The notes under the pieces: generated by a model | Told to the model about the DNA's origin: nothing | The model's database searches: none | Seen by the model: only the letters and a program-made list of their open reading frames with translations | DNA from: Vibrio hibernica | GTDB taxonomy: Bacteria; Pseudomonadota; Gammaproteobacteria; Enterobacterales; Vibrionaceae | Direction: 5' to 3' | DNA: 64,000 nucleotides | NCBI RefSeq assembly: GCF_015223435.1 | Contig: NZ_VHKO01000011.1 | Coordinates: forward strand, 16,829 to 80,828 | Part shown: positions 47,391 through 56,623 of the stretch, in pieces | Position numbering within the stretch: the first letter of the stretch is position 1 | How the letters are laid out: each line of letters starts with the position of its first letter | Position numbers and translations under genes: made by a program

Positions 47391-47626
47391 GTTAATTAAG
47401 ACTCCATTCTTATTGCGCTCACGAACTAATATTTATCGTTATATGATCTGTAACTTTACCGTTTAAATGCTATCCAACCAAATAAAAACATCTTAAAACT
47501 TAACTAAACAGGCAAATCTGACACCATTTTAGCTTGGGTGATATAAAATCTTATATAAACACATCATTATCGCGACATTGGTGACAAAATAAATAATTGC
47601 TCTGCTTATTTTTGTGTCTCAGAAAC

Positions 47627-47655
47627 CTTGAAATATTAATCTCGCACCACCATTC
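47627..47655 (+). promoter_or_regulatory. sigma-32-like heat-shock promoter of hslR-hslO
   Basis: CTTGAAA (47627-47633) is a perfect -35 element for the heat-shock sigma factor. After 14 nt comes CACCATTC (47648-47655), matching five of seven fixed bases of CCCCATNT. Transcription would start near 47662, 38 nt before hslR. hslR-hslO is a known heat-shock unit in E. coli. This lies in the 47391-47699 gap, whose remainder shows no gene. Confidence 0.65.
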
Positions 47656-47699
47656 TTTATCTACTTTTGACTGTAAACCTTTTAAGGCAATATCTCAGA

Positions 47700-48089
47700 A
47701 TGAGTTCACAAACTTTATCGCTACGTTTAGACAAATGGCTTTGGGCTGCTCGATTTTATAAAACCCGATCAATTGCACGTAGTATGGTTGATGGTGGTAA
47801 AGTTCACTATAATGACCAGCGTAGCAAACCCAGTAAAATGGTTGAGCTTGGTGCGAAACTGCGCATACGCCAAGGTAATGAAGAAAAAACCATCATTATC
47901 GAAAAAATATCTGAGCACCGACGCGGTGCACCTGAAGCACAAACCCTGTATAGCGAAACACCAGAAAGCATCACTAAGCGAGAAGAAGATGCAAAAAAAC
48001 ATAAACTCAATGCGCTGTACAGTCCAAGTCCTGATAAACGTCCAGATAAAAAACAACGGCGGAGTATCATTCGCTTCAAACAACAGTAA
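47700..48089 (+). CDS. hslR: ribosome-associated heat shock protein Hsp15
   Basis: Hsp15 binds free 50S subunits that carry a nascent chain and peptidyl-tRNA, and helps recycle them after heat shock. The product starts MSSQTLSLRLDKWLWAARFY, where the S4 RNA-binding domain begins at once (RLDKWLWAARFYKTRSIA, residues 9-26, then VDGGKVHYND). The C-terminal tail is strongly basic (DKRPDKKQRRSIIRFKQQ). The ATG at 47700 gives 129 residues, near the 133 of E. coli; a longer open frame upstream has no support. hslO follows 111 nt later. Confidence 0.94.
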   Translation: MSSQTLSLRLDKWLWAARFYKTRSIARSMVDGGKVHYNDQRSKPSKMVELGAKLRIRQGNEEKTIIIEKISEHRRGAPEAQTLYSETPESITKREEDAKKHKLNALYSPSPDKRPDKKQRRSIIRFKQQ

Positions 48090-48200
48090 TCAGAGACTCG
48101 GCTTAGACCGCAATGTCTCTTATTTCTCTATATCTACTCTTTATCTTTTTAGTCAAATATGACTATTAAACATCAATAACCTCAGGGAGTTCCCTAACTG

Positions 48201-49067
48201 ATGGCAAATAATCTTTTACATCGCTATTTATTTGAAAATTTATCCGTACGCGGCGAATTGGTTCAACTTGATAGTGCTTACCAACACATTCTTGCCAGTA
48301 AGGATTACCCGCAACCTATTCGTAATTTATTAGGTGAATTACAAGTTGCCACCAGTTTACTGACCGCGACGTTAAAATTTGAAGGTTCAATCACTCTGCA
48401 ACTGCAAGGTGATGGCCCTGTTTCTCTTGCTGTTATCAACGGTGACCATGAACAAAAACTTCGTGGTGTTGCGCGTTGGGAAGGTCACATTGACGCGAAT
48501 GCAACTTTACATCAGCTTATCGGAAAAGGTCATCTTGTGATCACCATTTCACCAAAACAAGGTGAGCGCTACCAAGGTGTTGTGGGATTAGAAGGCGATA
48601 CGTTGGCGGAAATTCTCGAAGGTTATTTTGAGCGTTCTGAGCAATTAAAAACACGCTTATGGTTACGTACCGGCACGCATGAAGGACAAGCTCATGCTGC
48701 TGGAATGTTGCTGCAAATCATGCCCGACGGGACGGGCTCTGCTGATGATTTTGAGCATTTAGAGAAGCTAACTGAAACCATCAAAGATGAAGAACTTTTC
48801 TCTTTAGATGCGCATGATTTGTTATATCGTTTATATAACCAAGAAGAAGTTAAGGTTTTTGATCCTCAAGCTATTGAGTTCTTTTGTGGTTGTTCGCGTG
48901 AGCGCAGCGCAGGTGCCATCGCCACTTTAGCCAAAGATGAGCTAGACGATATTTTACTCACAGAAGGTGAAGTCGCACTGCATTGTGATTATTGTGGCAC
49001 TAGTTATTCTTTTGATTCTGCGCAAGTTGAACATATTCTCGCGGAAGCAAAAAAAACGTTACATTAA
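48201..49067 (+). CDS. hslO: redox-regulated chaperone Hsp33
   Basis: Hsp33 is a cytoplasmic holdase switched on by oxidation. When its four zinc-bound cysteines form disulfides it binds unfolding proteins. The 288-residue protein shows the N-terminal core ([19 protein letters not shown]) and the C-terminal redox switch with FFCGCSRER and [10 protein letters not shown], i.e. CXC followed about 30 residues later by CXXC. All four cysteines are present. GGGAG precedes the ATG. It lies downstream of hslR, probably in one heat-shock transcript ending at the terminator at 49114. Confidence 0.96.
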   Translation: MANNLLHRYLFENLSVRGELVQLDSAYQHILASKDYPQPIRNLLGELQVATSLLTATLKFEGSITLQLQGDGPVSLAVINGDHEQKLRGVARWEGHIDANATLHQLIGKGHLVITISPKQGERYQGVVGLEGDTLAEILEGYFERSEQLKTRLWLRTGTHEGQAHAAGMLLQIMPDGTGSADDFEHLEKLTETIKDEELFSLDAHDLLYRLYNQEEVKVFDPQAIEFFCGCSRERSAGAIATLAKDELDDILLTEGEVALHCDYCGTSYSFDSAQVEHILAEAKKTLH

Positions 49068-49113
49068 CAATCCCGTTAATTTACTGATTACAGTAAGTTA
49101 TCATTTTTTACTT

Positions 49114-49141
49114 AAAAGCCGACATTATGTTGGCTTTTTTT
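49114..49141 (+). terminator. terminator after hslO
   Basis: AAAAGCCGACA (49114-49124) and TGTTGGCTTTT (49128-49138) form an 11-bp stem with one G:T pair and a 3-nt loop, followed by a T-run. It sits 46 nt after the hslO stop. The rest of the 49068-49386 gap has no gene. Confidence 0.8.
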
Positions 49142-49302
49142 CATTTAGTTATCTTTTATTCTAAATTTTACCGATAAATATCCTCACTTATTTTTATTTA
49201 AATAATAATCATAGTGGTTTCAGATCGCGGTTTTCAATCATTATTATTTGATAGAGTCATTTTGTGACGCTAACGATAAAACCATAATAATAAAGTGGTT
49301 AA

Positions 49303-49314
49303 GATGACGTCATC
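49303..49314. promoter_or_regulatory. 12-bp palindrome upstream of pckA
   Basis: GATGACGTCATC is a perfect palindrome 72 nt before the pckA start. It may be a regulator site, but I cannot name the protein. A partial CRP-like site (TGTGA-CGCTAA-CGATA, 49264-49279) lies just upstream and has only one good half. Confidence 0.35.
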
Positions 49315-49386
49315 GTTTATGTACGAGCTAGGCACAACATGAACCCCAAACTTAAATTCCCTATAATTTGAAACTAAGGATCATCT

Positions 49387-51012
49387 ATGACGGTTACGCA
49401 ACGCAACGTGACACAAAAAATAGATCTCACTCAATATGGTATTAATCAGGTAACTGACGTACTTCATAACCCGAGCTACGACGTATTGTTTGCAGAAGAA
49501 ACCCTAGCCAGTTTATCCGGTTATGAAAAAGGCATCGTAACGGAATTAGGCGCCATCTCTGTCGATACTGGTATTTTTACCGGCCGTTCACCAAAAGATA
49601 AATACATCGTCAAAGATGATACAACTCGCGATACTTTATGGTGGTCCGATCAAGGAAAAAACGACAACAAACCGATCACTCAAGCCGTATGGCAAGATTT
49701 AAAATCCTTAGTCACCAAACAGCTCTCTAATAAACGCCTATTTGTAGTGGATTGCTTTTGTGGCGCCAATCCAGAATCCCGCTTACAAGTTAGAGTTATT
49801 ACCGAAGTCGCATGGCAAGCTCACTTTGTAAAAAATATGTTTATTCGCCCAACGGATGAAGAATTAAAAACCTTCAAGCCTGATTTTATCGTCATGAATG
49901 GCGCAAAAACCAATAATCCAAACTGGCAAGAGCAAGGTCTACACTCTGAAAACTTTGTAACTTTTAACTTAACCGAACGCATTCAAATTATTGGTGGGAC
50001 TTGGTACGGCGGCGAGATGAAGAAAGGCATGTTTGCGATGATGAATTACCTTCTTCCCCTCAAAGGCATGGCCTCAATGCATTGCTCTGCCAACGTTGGT
50101 GAACAAGGTGATGTCGCTATTTTCTTTGGCTTATCAGGAACCGGAAAAACCACACTATCAACCGATCCAAAACGTCAATTGATTGGTGATGACGAACATG
50201 GTTGGGACGACGATGGTGTATTCAACTTTGAAGGTGGTTGTTATGCCAAAACCATTCGCCTATCCAAAGAAGCGGAGCCGGATATCTACAACGCGATTCG
50301 CCGCGATGCTTTATTAGAAAACGTGACGGTAACCGAGCAAGGCATCATTGATTTTGACGATGGCTCCAAAACCGAAAATACCCGAGTGTCTTACCCTATC
50401 TACCACATTGATAATATTGTAAAACCAGTATCAAAAGCGGGCCATGCACAAAAAGTTATTTTCTTAACGGCTGATGCTTTCGGAGTGCTTCCGCCAGTTT
50501 CTAAGCTGACGCCAGAACAAACTAAATACCATTTTTTATCTGGATTCACCGCTAAACTAGCTGGTACAGAACGAGGAATCACCGAACCAACCCCGACTTT
50601 CTCGGCTGCATTTGGGGCCGCATTTTTAACATTGCACCCAACTCAATACGCAGAAGTGTTAGTAAAACGCATGGAAGCCGCTGGCGCAGAGGCTTACCTC
50701 GTCAATACGGGTTGGAACGGCACAGGCAAGCGTATCTCGATTCAAGATACGCGCGGTATTATTGATGCGATTTTAGATGGCTCAATTGATCAGTCTGAAA
50801 CTAAAATCATTCCAATCTTTAATTTGGAAGTGCCTACCTCGCTACCAAAAGTCGATCCTGCGATCTTAGATCCCCGTGACACTTATCAATCAAGCGAGCA
50901 ATGGCAAACAAAAGCAGAGGAATTAGCGAACTTATTTATTAAAAACTTTGCTCAATACACCGACAACGATGAAGGAAAATCTTTAATCGCTGCTGGGCCA
51001 CAGAAAAATTAA
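49387..51012 (+). CDS. pckA: phosphoenolpyruvate carboxykinase (ATP)
   Basis: PckA converts oxaloacetate and ATP to phosphoenolpyruvate and CO2, the first committed step of gluconeogenesis. The 541-residue product has the substrate-binding [18 protein letters not shown], the kinase-1a P-loop [20 protein letters not shown] near residues 247-264, kinase-2 [20 protein letters not shown], and the adenine-binding region with [14 protein letters not shown] precedes the ATG. E. coli PckA is 540 aa. A heptanucleotide array starts 8 nt after the stop. Confidence 0.97.
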   Translation: MTVTQRNVTQKIDLTQYGINQVTDVLHNPSYDVLFAEETLASLSGYEKGIVTELGAISVDTGIFTGRSPKDKYIVKDDTTRDTLWWSDQGKNDNKPITQAVWQDLKSLVTKQLSNKRLFVVDCFCGANPESRLQVRVITEVAWQAHFVKNMFIRPTDEELKTFKPDFIVMNGAKTNNPNWQEQGLHSENFVTFNLTERIQIIGGTWYGGEMKKGMFAMMNYLLPLKGMASMHCSANVGEQGDVAIFFGLSGTGKTTLSTDPKRQLIGDDEHGWDDDGVFNFEGGCYAKTIRLSKEAEPDIYNAIRRDALLENVTVTEQGIIDFDDGSKTENTRVSYPIYHIDNIVKPVSKAGHAQKVIFLTADAFGVLPPVSKLTPEQTKYHFLSGFTAKLAGTERGITEPTPTFSAAFGAAFLTLHPTQYAEVLVKRMEAAGAEAYLVNTGWNGTGKRISIQDTRGIIDAILDGSIDQSETKIIPIFNLEVPTSLPKVDPAILDPRDTYQSSEQWQTKAEELANLFIKNFAQYTDNDEGKSLIAAGPQKN

Positions 51013-51020
51013 CGATCGGC

Positions 51021-51132
51021 TCGGGTCTCGGGTCTCGGGTCTCGGGTCTCGGGTCTCGGGTCTCGGGTCTCGGGTCTCGGGTCTCGGGTCTCGGGTCTCG
51101 GGTCTCGGGTCTCGGGTCTCGGGTCTCGGGTC
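51021..51132. repeat. heptanucleotide tandem repeat, 16 perfect copies of TCGGGTC
   Basis: The 112-bp block is sixteen uninterrupted identical copies of a 7-bp unit, beginning 8 nt after the pckA stop. The lack of any variant unit points to recent expansion by slipped strand pairing. On the minus strand it reads as a repeating peptide in an open frame of 62 codons, which I regard as a by-product because no start signal or homologue is recognised. The rest of the 51013-51323 gap shows no gene. Confidence 0.98.
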
Positions 51133-51323
51133 AATTCAAAGCAGAACACGATCCATGTCAACGAATTAACCCAAAATAATTGAGACTGCACCTTCAATTA
51201 AGGCTGGTATCTCAACATAATCCTCCTCTTTATATCCGGTTTTAGAGAAACAATACTTCACTCAAGCGCTAATCTTCTATAAATTGAAGCCTCTACAATG
51301 AATCTCAACTGACAGGATGATCC

Positions 51324-53351
51324 ATGAGAAGGTTGCTTACCATTATTGCTGGTTTTATTGCGTTATTAATGGTGATTGTAGCCGCCTCTTACGCCACGTT
51401 GCATACTCGGTATGCTCCGAATTTAGTCAACTTTGCTTTTGAGCATATTTTGAACCAATCAATTGAAGTCCGTGAGGTTCGCTATTCTTATCGACAACCT
51501 GATCATTTCACTTTTGAAGGGGTATTAATAAAGAAACCTAACACTAAAAAATCCATTTTACTTCGCCATGTTGAAGTCTGGCTGGATAACCCAATTTGGA
51601 AAGACGGTAAATTACAGATTGATAATGTGTTACTTGAAGGTATGGCACTGCAGAATGGTTGGCCGACCCTAAGTGTATTTCCATATATTCACATTAATCA
51701 GTTGTCTATCTCTAGCATTGATTTCGCCGATCATGGTTGGGTGGCGCGTGATATGAGCATTCAGATTAAACAACCACAATATCATCCATCGAAAATCTTA
51801 CCTTTTTATGGTCAAATACAAATTTCTGCAGATCAAATTTACTGGCAAGGTGAGGCTCTTGATCATGTTGTTCTAGATGCGGATATTACCCCAGAAAGCA
51901 CCACGTTTTATGATATTCAATTTGACTGGCATAAAGGAAAATTCAAGGCTCAAGCCACTAAAATAGCATCCACCAAGGCTTGGCAACTTCCGCAAGTATC
52001 TATTTCAGGGCTTAGACTGCAACAGCAAAACCTCGATGCAATCAAGCCAGCTATATTAGGCTGGTTTACACGCATACCGATGAATATTGAGCAGCTTAAT
52101 GTGAGTAATTCCAGCCTGGACACTCCCAAATTCACAGCAAATAATCTCACTGTGAATGCTCAACATATCAAGCTCCCTTTTAAGTTGTGGGATCAACAAA
52201 ATGCAGCGATTACCGCTTCCGCACAATCCATGAGTATGATGGGAGAAGCCATTGCCTCGCCTCGCTTAGATCTTAATCTTCATCCTCAGCAGGCTATTGT
52301 AAAAAGCTTGTCATTAGAAGCGTTACAAGGCGATATCAACTTACAAGCAACGCTAACGCCAACCAGCTTGCAATTTAATCAGCTAAATATAAATAACATA
52401 AAATGGATCCCATCCGCCGACTCAAAAGCATTGGCATTGCAATATCTACAACAACTCGACACGATTACTGCCACCACCTTAACCATCAGCAATGTTCAAG
52501 TCATCGACCTCACTCAAGAGCCTGCGATGCAAACTTCAGGAATGAGTATTGATGGCGATGAACTTGAACTAAAACGTACTGGTCAATGGGGGCTTTGGGG
52601 TGGCAGTCTTAGCATCAGTGCCAGTAGCGCCACCTACGATAAAGTAACCAGTCGTAATTTATTGCTTAACATGCATTCTAAAGATGGGCACTTTTGGCTA
52701 GAGAACCTATTTGTGCCGTTAGAGGATGGGCTAGTTAAAGGCAAAGCAGATATGGCTTATATGCAGACAAGCCAACCTTGGAGCTTGAACCTTGATGCCT
52801 CTGGCATTCCGTTGAGGTTTATTACTCGTGGCTTTAACTTACCTTTACATTTAGATGGGATAACTGACTTAACGATTAATGCTGAAGGTTTATATGGTGA
52901 TCAACTTATTTTTAATCACAGTGTGGCCGGAAAACTGGATGCGACCATCAGTCAAGCCACCAGCAGTGATAACTTTGAAACTCTTTGGCTAAGAAACCAA
53001 CAAGCACAATTGGCGCCAATCGATGAGCACAGTCTAGATAGCTCGCAGGCTAATGCCCAGAATGCACAAACCTCCGCCAAAGATACCGACAAAAAAGATG
53101 AAGTGCTTCGTAAACCTGTAATGATCGGAGACATTCATTTAAACGCCGATCGTGGTCGAGTGTCTCTAAACCCTTTTAGCATTAAGGGGGAGGATTTTTC
53201 AGCTCACCTAGGCGGCAAGTATGATTTTCTTTTCCCGCAAAAAGGCAATATACAATATCGATTGGAAGGAAAGTGCAAAGCGCTAACCTTTAACTTATTA
53301 GGTGATCGAGATGGCATTGCCGTTGAAGACAGTTGCCAATCGTCGAAATAG
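51324..53351 (+). CDS. AsmA-family inner-membrane anchored protein
   Basis: AsmA-like proteins are long beta-groove proteins anchored in the inner membrane that are thought to carry phospholipids towards the outer membrane. The 675-residue product has one N-terminal membrane helix (LTIIAGFIALLMVIVAASYA, about residues 4-23), then a beta-rich periplasmic body with the repeated VLLEGMALQNG-like and LSLEALQGDINLQATLTP strand patterns, and GGKYDFLFPQKGNIQYRL at the end. A linker near 570-595 is rich in Ala, Gln and Asp. AGGATG precedes the ATG. Which AsmA subgroup this is cannot be decided by eye. Confidence 0.8.
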   Translation: MRRLLTIIAGFIALLMVIVAASYATLHTRYAPNLVNFAFEHILNQSIEVREVRYSYRQPDHFTFEGVLIKKPNTKKSILLRHVEVWLDNPIWKDGKLQIDNVLLEGMALQNGWPTLSVFPYIHINQLSISSIDFADHGWVARDMSIQIKQPQYHPSKILPFYGQIQISADQIYWQGEALDHVVLDADITPESTTFYDIQFDWHKGKFKAQATKIASTKAWQLPQVSISGLRLQQQNLDAIKPAILGWFTRIPMNIEQLNVSNSSLDTPKFTANNLTVNAQHIKLPFKLWDQQNAAITASAQSMSMMGEAIASPRLDLNLHPQQAIVKSLSLEALQGDINLQATLTPTSLQFNQLNINNIKWIPSADSKALALQYLQQLDTITATTLTISNVQVIDLTQEPAMQTSGMSIDGDELELKRTGQWGLWGGSLSISASSATYDKVTSRNLLLNMHSKDGHFWLENLFVPLEDGLVKGKADMAYMQTSQPWSLNLDASGIPLRFITRGFNLPLHLDGITDLTINAEGLYGDQLIFNHSVAGKLDATISQATSSDNFETLWLRNQQAQLAPIDEHSLDSSQANAQNAQTSAKDTDKKDEVLRKPVMIGDIHLNADRGRVSLNPFSIKGEDFSAHLGGKYDFLFPQKGNIQYRLEGKCKALTFNLLGDRDGIAVEDSCQSSK

Positions 53352-53480
53352 CATTGTTTACTGGAGAATGGCTGTCCACTGGATAGTCATTACTCATTAG
53401 ATAACCCTTCTCATTAAAGGGTTATTTACTGAGAAACATCCGTTAGAACAGTAATTAGTAAAGCCACTAAGAAAAATCAG

Positions 53481-54404
53481 CTAACGAACGACAGGCTCCT
53501 CTCCTAAGAAGTCTGTCATTAGCATGTACGTTCCTGTAAATTCTACGGCTGGCGTATCACCACTGTATACCGTCACTTTGACAATAATACGCGCACGGCG
53601 TCCATTTTCTAAACGATCCAAGTCCCCACTGATCCCATCAAGAGAAGTCACGGCGATCGGGCTTTCAGTAACCGGCGCCCTAAAGCGTATTTGGCTGTCG
53701 GCTAAAATAATGTCGGCTTCCAACCCTTTTTCACGCATTAACAACCATGCCATTCCCCATCCGGTTAAGGTGGTTAGAGTGAAAAGAGATCCTGCGAACA
53801 TGGTTTCATGCGGATTAATATTGGGATTAAGCGGCGCTGAACACTCAAATCGATAACCTGTATATTGGCTAATTCTTATTCCCATCGCCCCACAAATTGG
53901 AATTTCTTGTCGCCATCTATTTTGTAGTTCATCACACCAATCTGGTCGATGAGTCACTTGAGATAATGCATTCAGTTTTTTGACCATTTGTTGATGTCGA
54001 ATCGGCCCAACCTCATCACTCAACTCACCTTGGCTTTCAAATCCATTATGATTATAAAAAGCAATGGCATCTTGACGGGCATTACATACTAAGCGCTTTG
54101 CCCCTTCTTGCATCGCATAAGCTTCCAGAGCGACCAGAATCAACGAACCTAGCCCTTTCCCTCTATGATTAGGATTCACCGCCATGTAGCGTACTTGCCC
54201 TTCATTATTAGGAGTAAGATAAATTCGCCCTACCGCCATGATCCGATTGCGTCCATCCACAATCATGCGATGTGAACTCATTTCATCATACTCATCTCGC
54301 TCTGAACCAACTGGCTGATGAAAAGGTTCACGCAACATTTGCCAACGAAAATGGTAATAACGTTGTAAATCCGCATCTGTTTTTGGCGTCACTAACTTAA
54401 ACAT
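53481..54404 (-). CDS. fabY: bifunctional GNAT acetyltransferase / YiiD-type thioesterase
   Basis: The 307-residue protein joins an N-terminal GNAT domain (residues about 1-145, acetyl-CoA loop VNPNHRGKGLGSLIL and NARQDAIAFYNHNGF) to a C-terminal hotdog domain of the YiiD_C type (PHETMFAGSLFTLTTLTGWG near 200). E. coli YiiD (FabY) has the same layout and can initiate fatty acid synthesis, probably by decarboxylating malonyl-ACP to acetyl-ACP. It is encoded just downstream of dtd, the same neighbour as in E. coli. Specificity is inferred from the family. Confidence 0.85.
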   Translation of the reverse strand: MFKLVTPKTDADLQRYYHFRWQMLREPFHQPVGSERDEYDEMSSHRMIVDGRNRIMAVGRIYLTPNNEGQVRYMAVNPNHRGKGLGSLILVALEAYAMQEGAKRLVCNARQDAIAFYNHNGFESQGELSDEVGPIRHQQMVKKLNALSQVTHRPDWCDELQNRWRQEIPICGAMGIRISQYTGYRFECSAPLNPNINPHETMFAGSLFTLTTLTGWGMAWLLMREKGLEADIILADSQIRFRAPVTESPIAVTSLDGISGDLDRLENGRRARIIVKVTVYSGDTPAVEFTGTYMLMTDFLGEEPVVR

Positions 54405-54449
54405 CTTAATCCCTTATTTATTCATTGATTGGCGTACCATTAACTCGAG

Positions 54450-54887
54450 TTAAACCTGTAGCCAAAACGTCACTGGTCCATCATTGACCAATGCCACTTT
54501 CATATCCTCGCCAAAACGACCATTTTGCGTTTTTATTCCTGTGTCTTGGCAGCATAAAGAAAAATAATCATACAAACGCTGCGCTTCTACCGGATCCGCA
54601 CCTTTTGAAAAACTTGGCCGCATGCCTTTTTGAGTATCCGCTGGCAAGGTAAATTGCGAGACAACTAAAACACTGCCACCGATTTGCTGAACATTTAAGT
54701 TCATTTTTCCACCGTCATCTTCAAAGATGCGATACCCTAATACTCGCTCAGTTAAACGCTTCGCTTTGGCTTCATCATCGTTTTTCTCAACCCCCAACAA
54801 CACCAATAAGCCTTGCTGTATTTCACCGACAATCTCCCCGTCAACACGCACACTGGCTTCGCTCACTCGTTGAATAAGAGCGATCAC
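54450..54887 (-). CDS. dtd: D-aminoacyl-tRNA deacylase
   Basis: DTD removes D-amino acids and glycine from mischarged tRNA. The 145-residue product (145 in E. coli) starts [18 protein letters not shown] and has both active-site motifs, [10 protein letters not shown] (SQFTLxA) and [11 protein letters not shown] (NxGPVT). Its ATG overlaps the stop of yihY by 4 nt, so the two are translated together. Confidence 0.96.
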   Translation of the reverse strand: MIALIQRVSEASVRVDGEIVGEIQQGLLVLLGVEKNDDEAKAKRLTERVLGYRIFEDDGGKMNLNVQQIGGSVLVVSQFTLPADTQKGMRPSFSKGADPVEAQRLYDYFSLCCQDTGIKTQNGRFGEDMKVALVNDGPVTFWLQV

Positions 54888-55789
54888 AATGTGTCGTCCT
54901 TTTTGTCGTCTTTTCTCGTCAATTTATCTAATAAATGCTCTAAATGATGAAAAGGTTCGCTTTCATTCCAATGCTCACGCTCACCTAAGCTGGCCGTGAC
55001 TTCTGCGCCAATTAAGACAATAAACCAACACAAATATATCCAAACAAATAAGATTGGAATGGCCGCAATGGCCCCATAAATTAATTGGTATGATGGAAAG
55101 GCGGTAATGTAAAGAGCAAAGCCTTTCTTACTGAGTTCAAATAATATCCCGGCGACAAGCGCGCCGCTTAAAGCATGAAAGATTTTCACTTTAATATTTG
55201 GGACTAATAGATAAAGGCCAAAAAAAGCAAAGGCAGAGAACAGCATAGGAAGAAGCCGATAGACTAAATTAAGCGCCTCACTACTTAGAATTTGAGTTGA
55301 CGTTATATAGGAAGTTAAGGCCAAACTTAAACCAATAAAAAGCGGCCCCAAGGTCAAAACCATCCAATACATAGAAAAAGAATACACCAAGCGACGTTTA
55401 CGCTTCACTCGCCAGATATAATTCAAATTTTTATCAATGGTTGAAATCAATAACATTGCGGTAATAAAGACAAAAGTACCCCCAATAGCGGTCATTTTAG
55501 CGGTATTATCAATAAAAGAATTAATAGCATCTTTTACTGCATAGCCCGTCGAGGGAACAAAATTACTAAAAATAAACTCTTGAACCTGGTTGCTAATCCC
55601 TTCAAACACAGGAAATTTAGACAGTCCAGTGACCAACACCGTCGTAAGTGGTACTAATGAGAGCAACGTAATATAAGCCATATACCCAGCATTCACCGCT
55701 AATCGATCATGCACGACTCTTTGCTTTAAATACACAAAGTAGTGCAGGTATAGACCTAAGCGAGTTTCGACTGTCCGTAGTGAATTCAT
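54884..55789 (-). CDS. yihY: YihY/virulence factor BrkB family inner-membrane protein
   Basis: The 301-residue protein has about six hydrophobic segments and the family patterns [20 protein letters not shown] near residue 35 and [20 protein letters not shown] near 235. It ends in a charged cytoplasmic tail ([13 protein letters not shown]). The family was once called ribonuclease BN by mistake, and its role is unknown. I start it at the ATG at 55789, preceded by AGGGA. A longer frame upstream overlaps the ATPase gene and lacks support. It overlaps dtd by 4 nt. Confidence 0.9.
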   Translation of the reverse strand: MNSLRTVETRLGLYLHYFVYLKQRVVHDRLAVNAGYMAYITLLSLVPLTTVLVTGLSKFPVFEGISNQVQEFIFSNFVPSTGYAVKDAINSFIDNTAKMTAIGGTFVFITAMLLISTIDKNLNYIWRVKRKRRLVYSFSMYWMVLTLGPLFIGLSLALTSYITSTQILSSEALNLVYRLLPMLFSAFAFFGLYLLVPNIKVKIFHALSGALVAGILFELSKKGFALYITAFPSYQLIYGAIAAIPILFVWIYLCWFIVLIGAEVTASLGEREHWNESEPFHHLEHLLDKLTRKDDKKDDTL

Positions 55790-55797
55790 ATTCGTCC

Positions 55798-56322
55798 CTA
55801 AGCTAATTGTTGAATAATATAAGTGGCGCGTTGTTCGATACTTGCCCAAGGCACATCGATCACTTTATAACCTAATTCAGTGTAGATATCGATGATCAAG
55901 TCATGCACTTCACACGCTTGCTCAAAGCTATGCGGACGTACTTCGTCTTGAACATAAATGGCAGAATGAGGCCGACAAACAAAAACCTGTGAGTGATAAC
56001 CTAATCCTGCATTACGAATATGATCAGGCACTAATTGATGGCCAAGCTTTAAGTAAGCCACAATATCAGGGATCGCTCGATCCATAAAACTCATCCCATC
56101 GACTTGCAAAGCTTGTTCTTTTTGTCGCTGCATATGTTCTAAACATAACTCTGCAAACTGAGCTAAATTATCCCAAGGTAAAATACCTTGTTCTAATTGA
56201 GATTGTTGCTCGATCAAGTAGCGAGAAGACTCAGGGAAAGTAGCAAAACCTTGAAGACTCAAGGCATCAATAATAGCGGTTTTTCCTGCCCCTGGGCCAC
56301 CCGTAATGATGATTGGTTTCAT
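55798..56322 (-). CDS. small AAA_28-type P-loop ATPase
   Basis: The 174-residue protein begins MKPIIITGGPGAGKTAIIDA, a Walker A motif, and has FMDRAIPDIVAYLKL near residue 78, the likely Walker B-type Asp and helix of the AAA_28 group of predicted nucleotide kinases or ATPases. EVRPHSFEQACEVHDLIIDI is the conserved C-terminal segment. The substrate is unknown. Eight bases separate it from yihY, so it heads an ATPase-yihY-dtd unit. Confidence 0.8.
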   Translation of the reverse strand: MKPIIITGGPGAGKTAIIDALSLQGFATFPESSRYLIEQQSQLEQGILPWDNLAQFAELCLEHMQRQKEQALQVDGMSFMDRAIPDIVAYLKLGHQLVPDHIRNAGLGYHSQVFVCRPHSAIYVQDEVRPHSFEQACEVHDLIIDIYTELGYKVIDVPWASIEQRATYIIQQLA

Positions 56323-56565
56323 TCTTTATCCATATAAAATCTTGTCGCTCATTCAGGTCTCAGTCCAGAATCTACATAATACCAATAACACTAATTACCT
56401 GACTAGAGAGTGCTAAAGACAACATTTTAAGAACAAGATAAAATTTTTTTGTTCGGTCGTGATTCTACAAACGAAAATTACAACGCAGCTATCGAAATGT
56501 TTAACAAGCAAGAATGCTCAGGAAATAAGTAAGGTTGTTATCAATAATTTTTAAAAAATTTAAAT

Positions 56566-56600
56566 AAAAAAGCCGATGTAATCAATCACATCGGCTTTTT
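56566..56600 (-). terminator. terminator after typA
   Basis: AAAAAGCCGATGT (56567-56579) and ACATCGGCTTTTT (56588-56600) form a perfect 13-bp stem with an 8-nt loop and T-runs on both strands. It lies 23 nt after the typA stop. The rest of the 56323-56623 gap has no gene that I can support. Confidence 0.9.
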
Positions 56601-56623
56601 ACTATATCACAACAGATGTGGTT

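Noticed and set aside
49264..49279. CRP site upstream of pckA
   Set aside because: Only the left half (TGTGA) is good; the right half is poor. It is mentioned only beside the palindrome.
51009..51197. Minus-strand open frame with a repeating Asp-Pro-Arg-Pro-Glu-Thr-Arg peptide
   Set aside because: It exists only because the 7-bp repeat is open in this frame. No ribosome site or recognisable family was seen.
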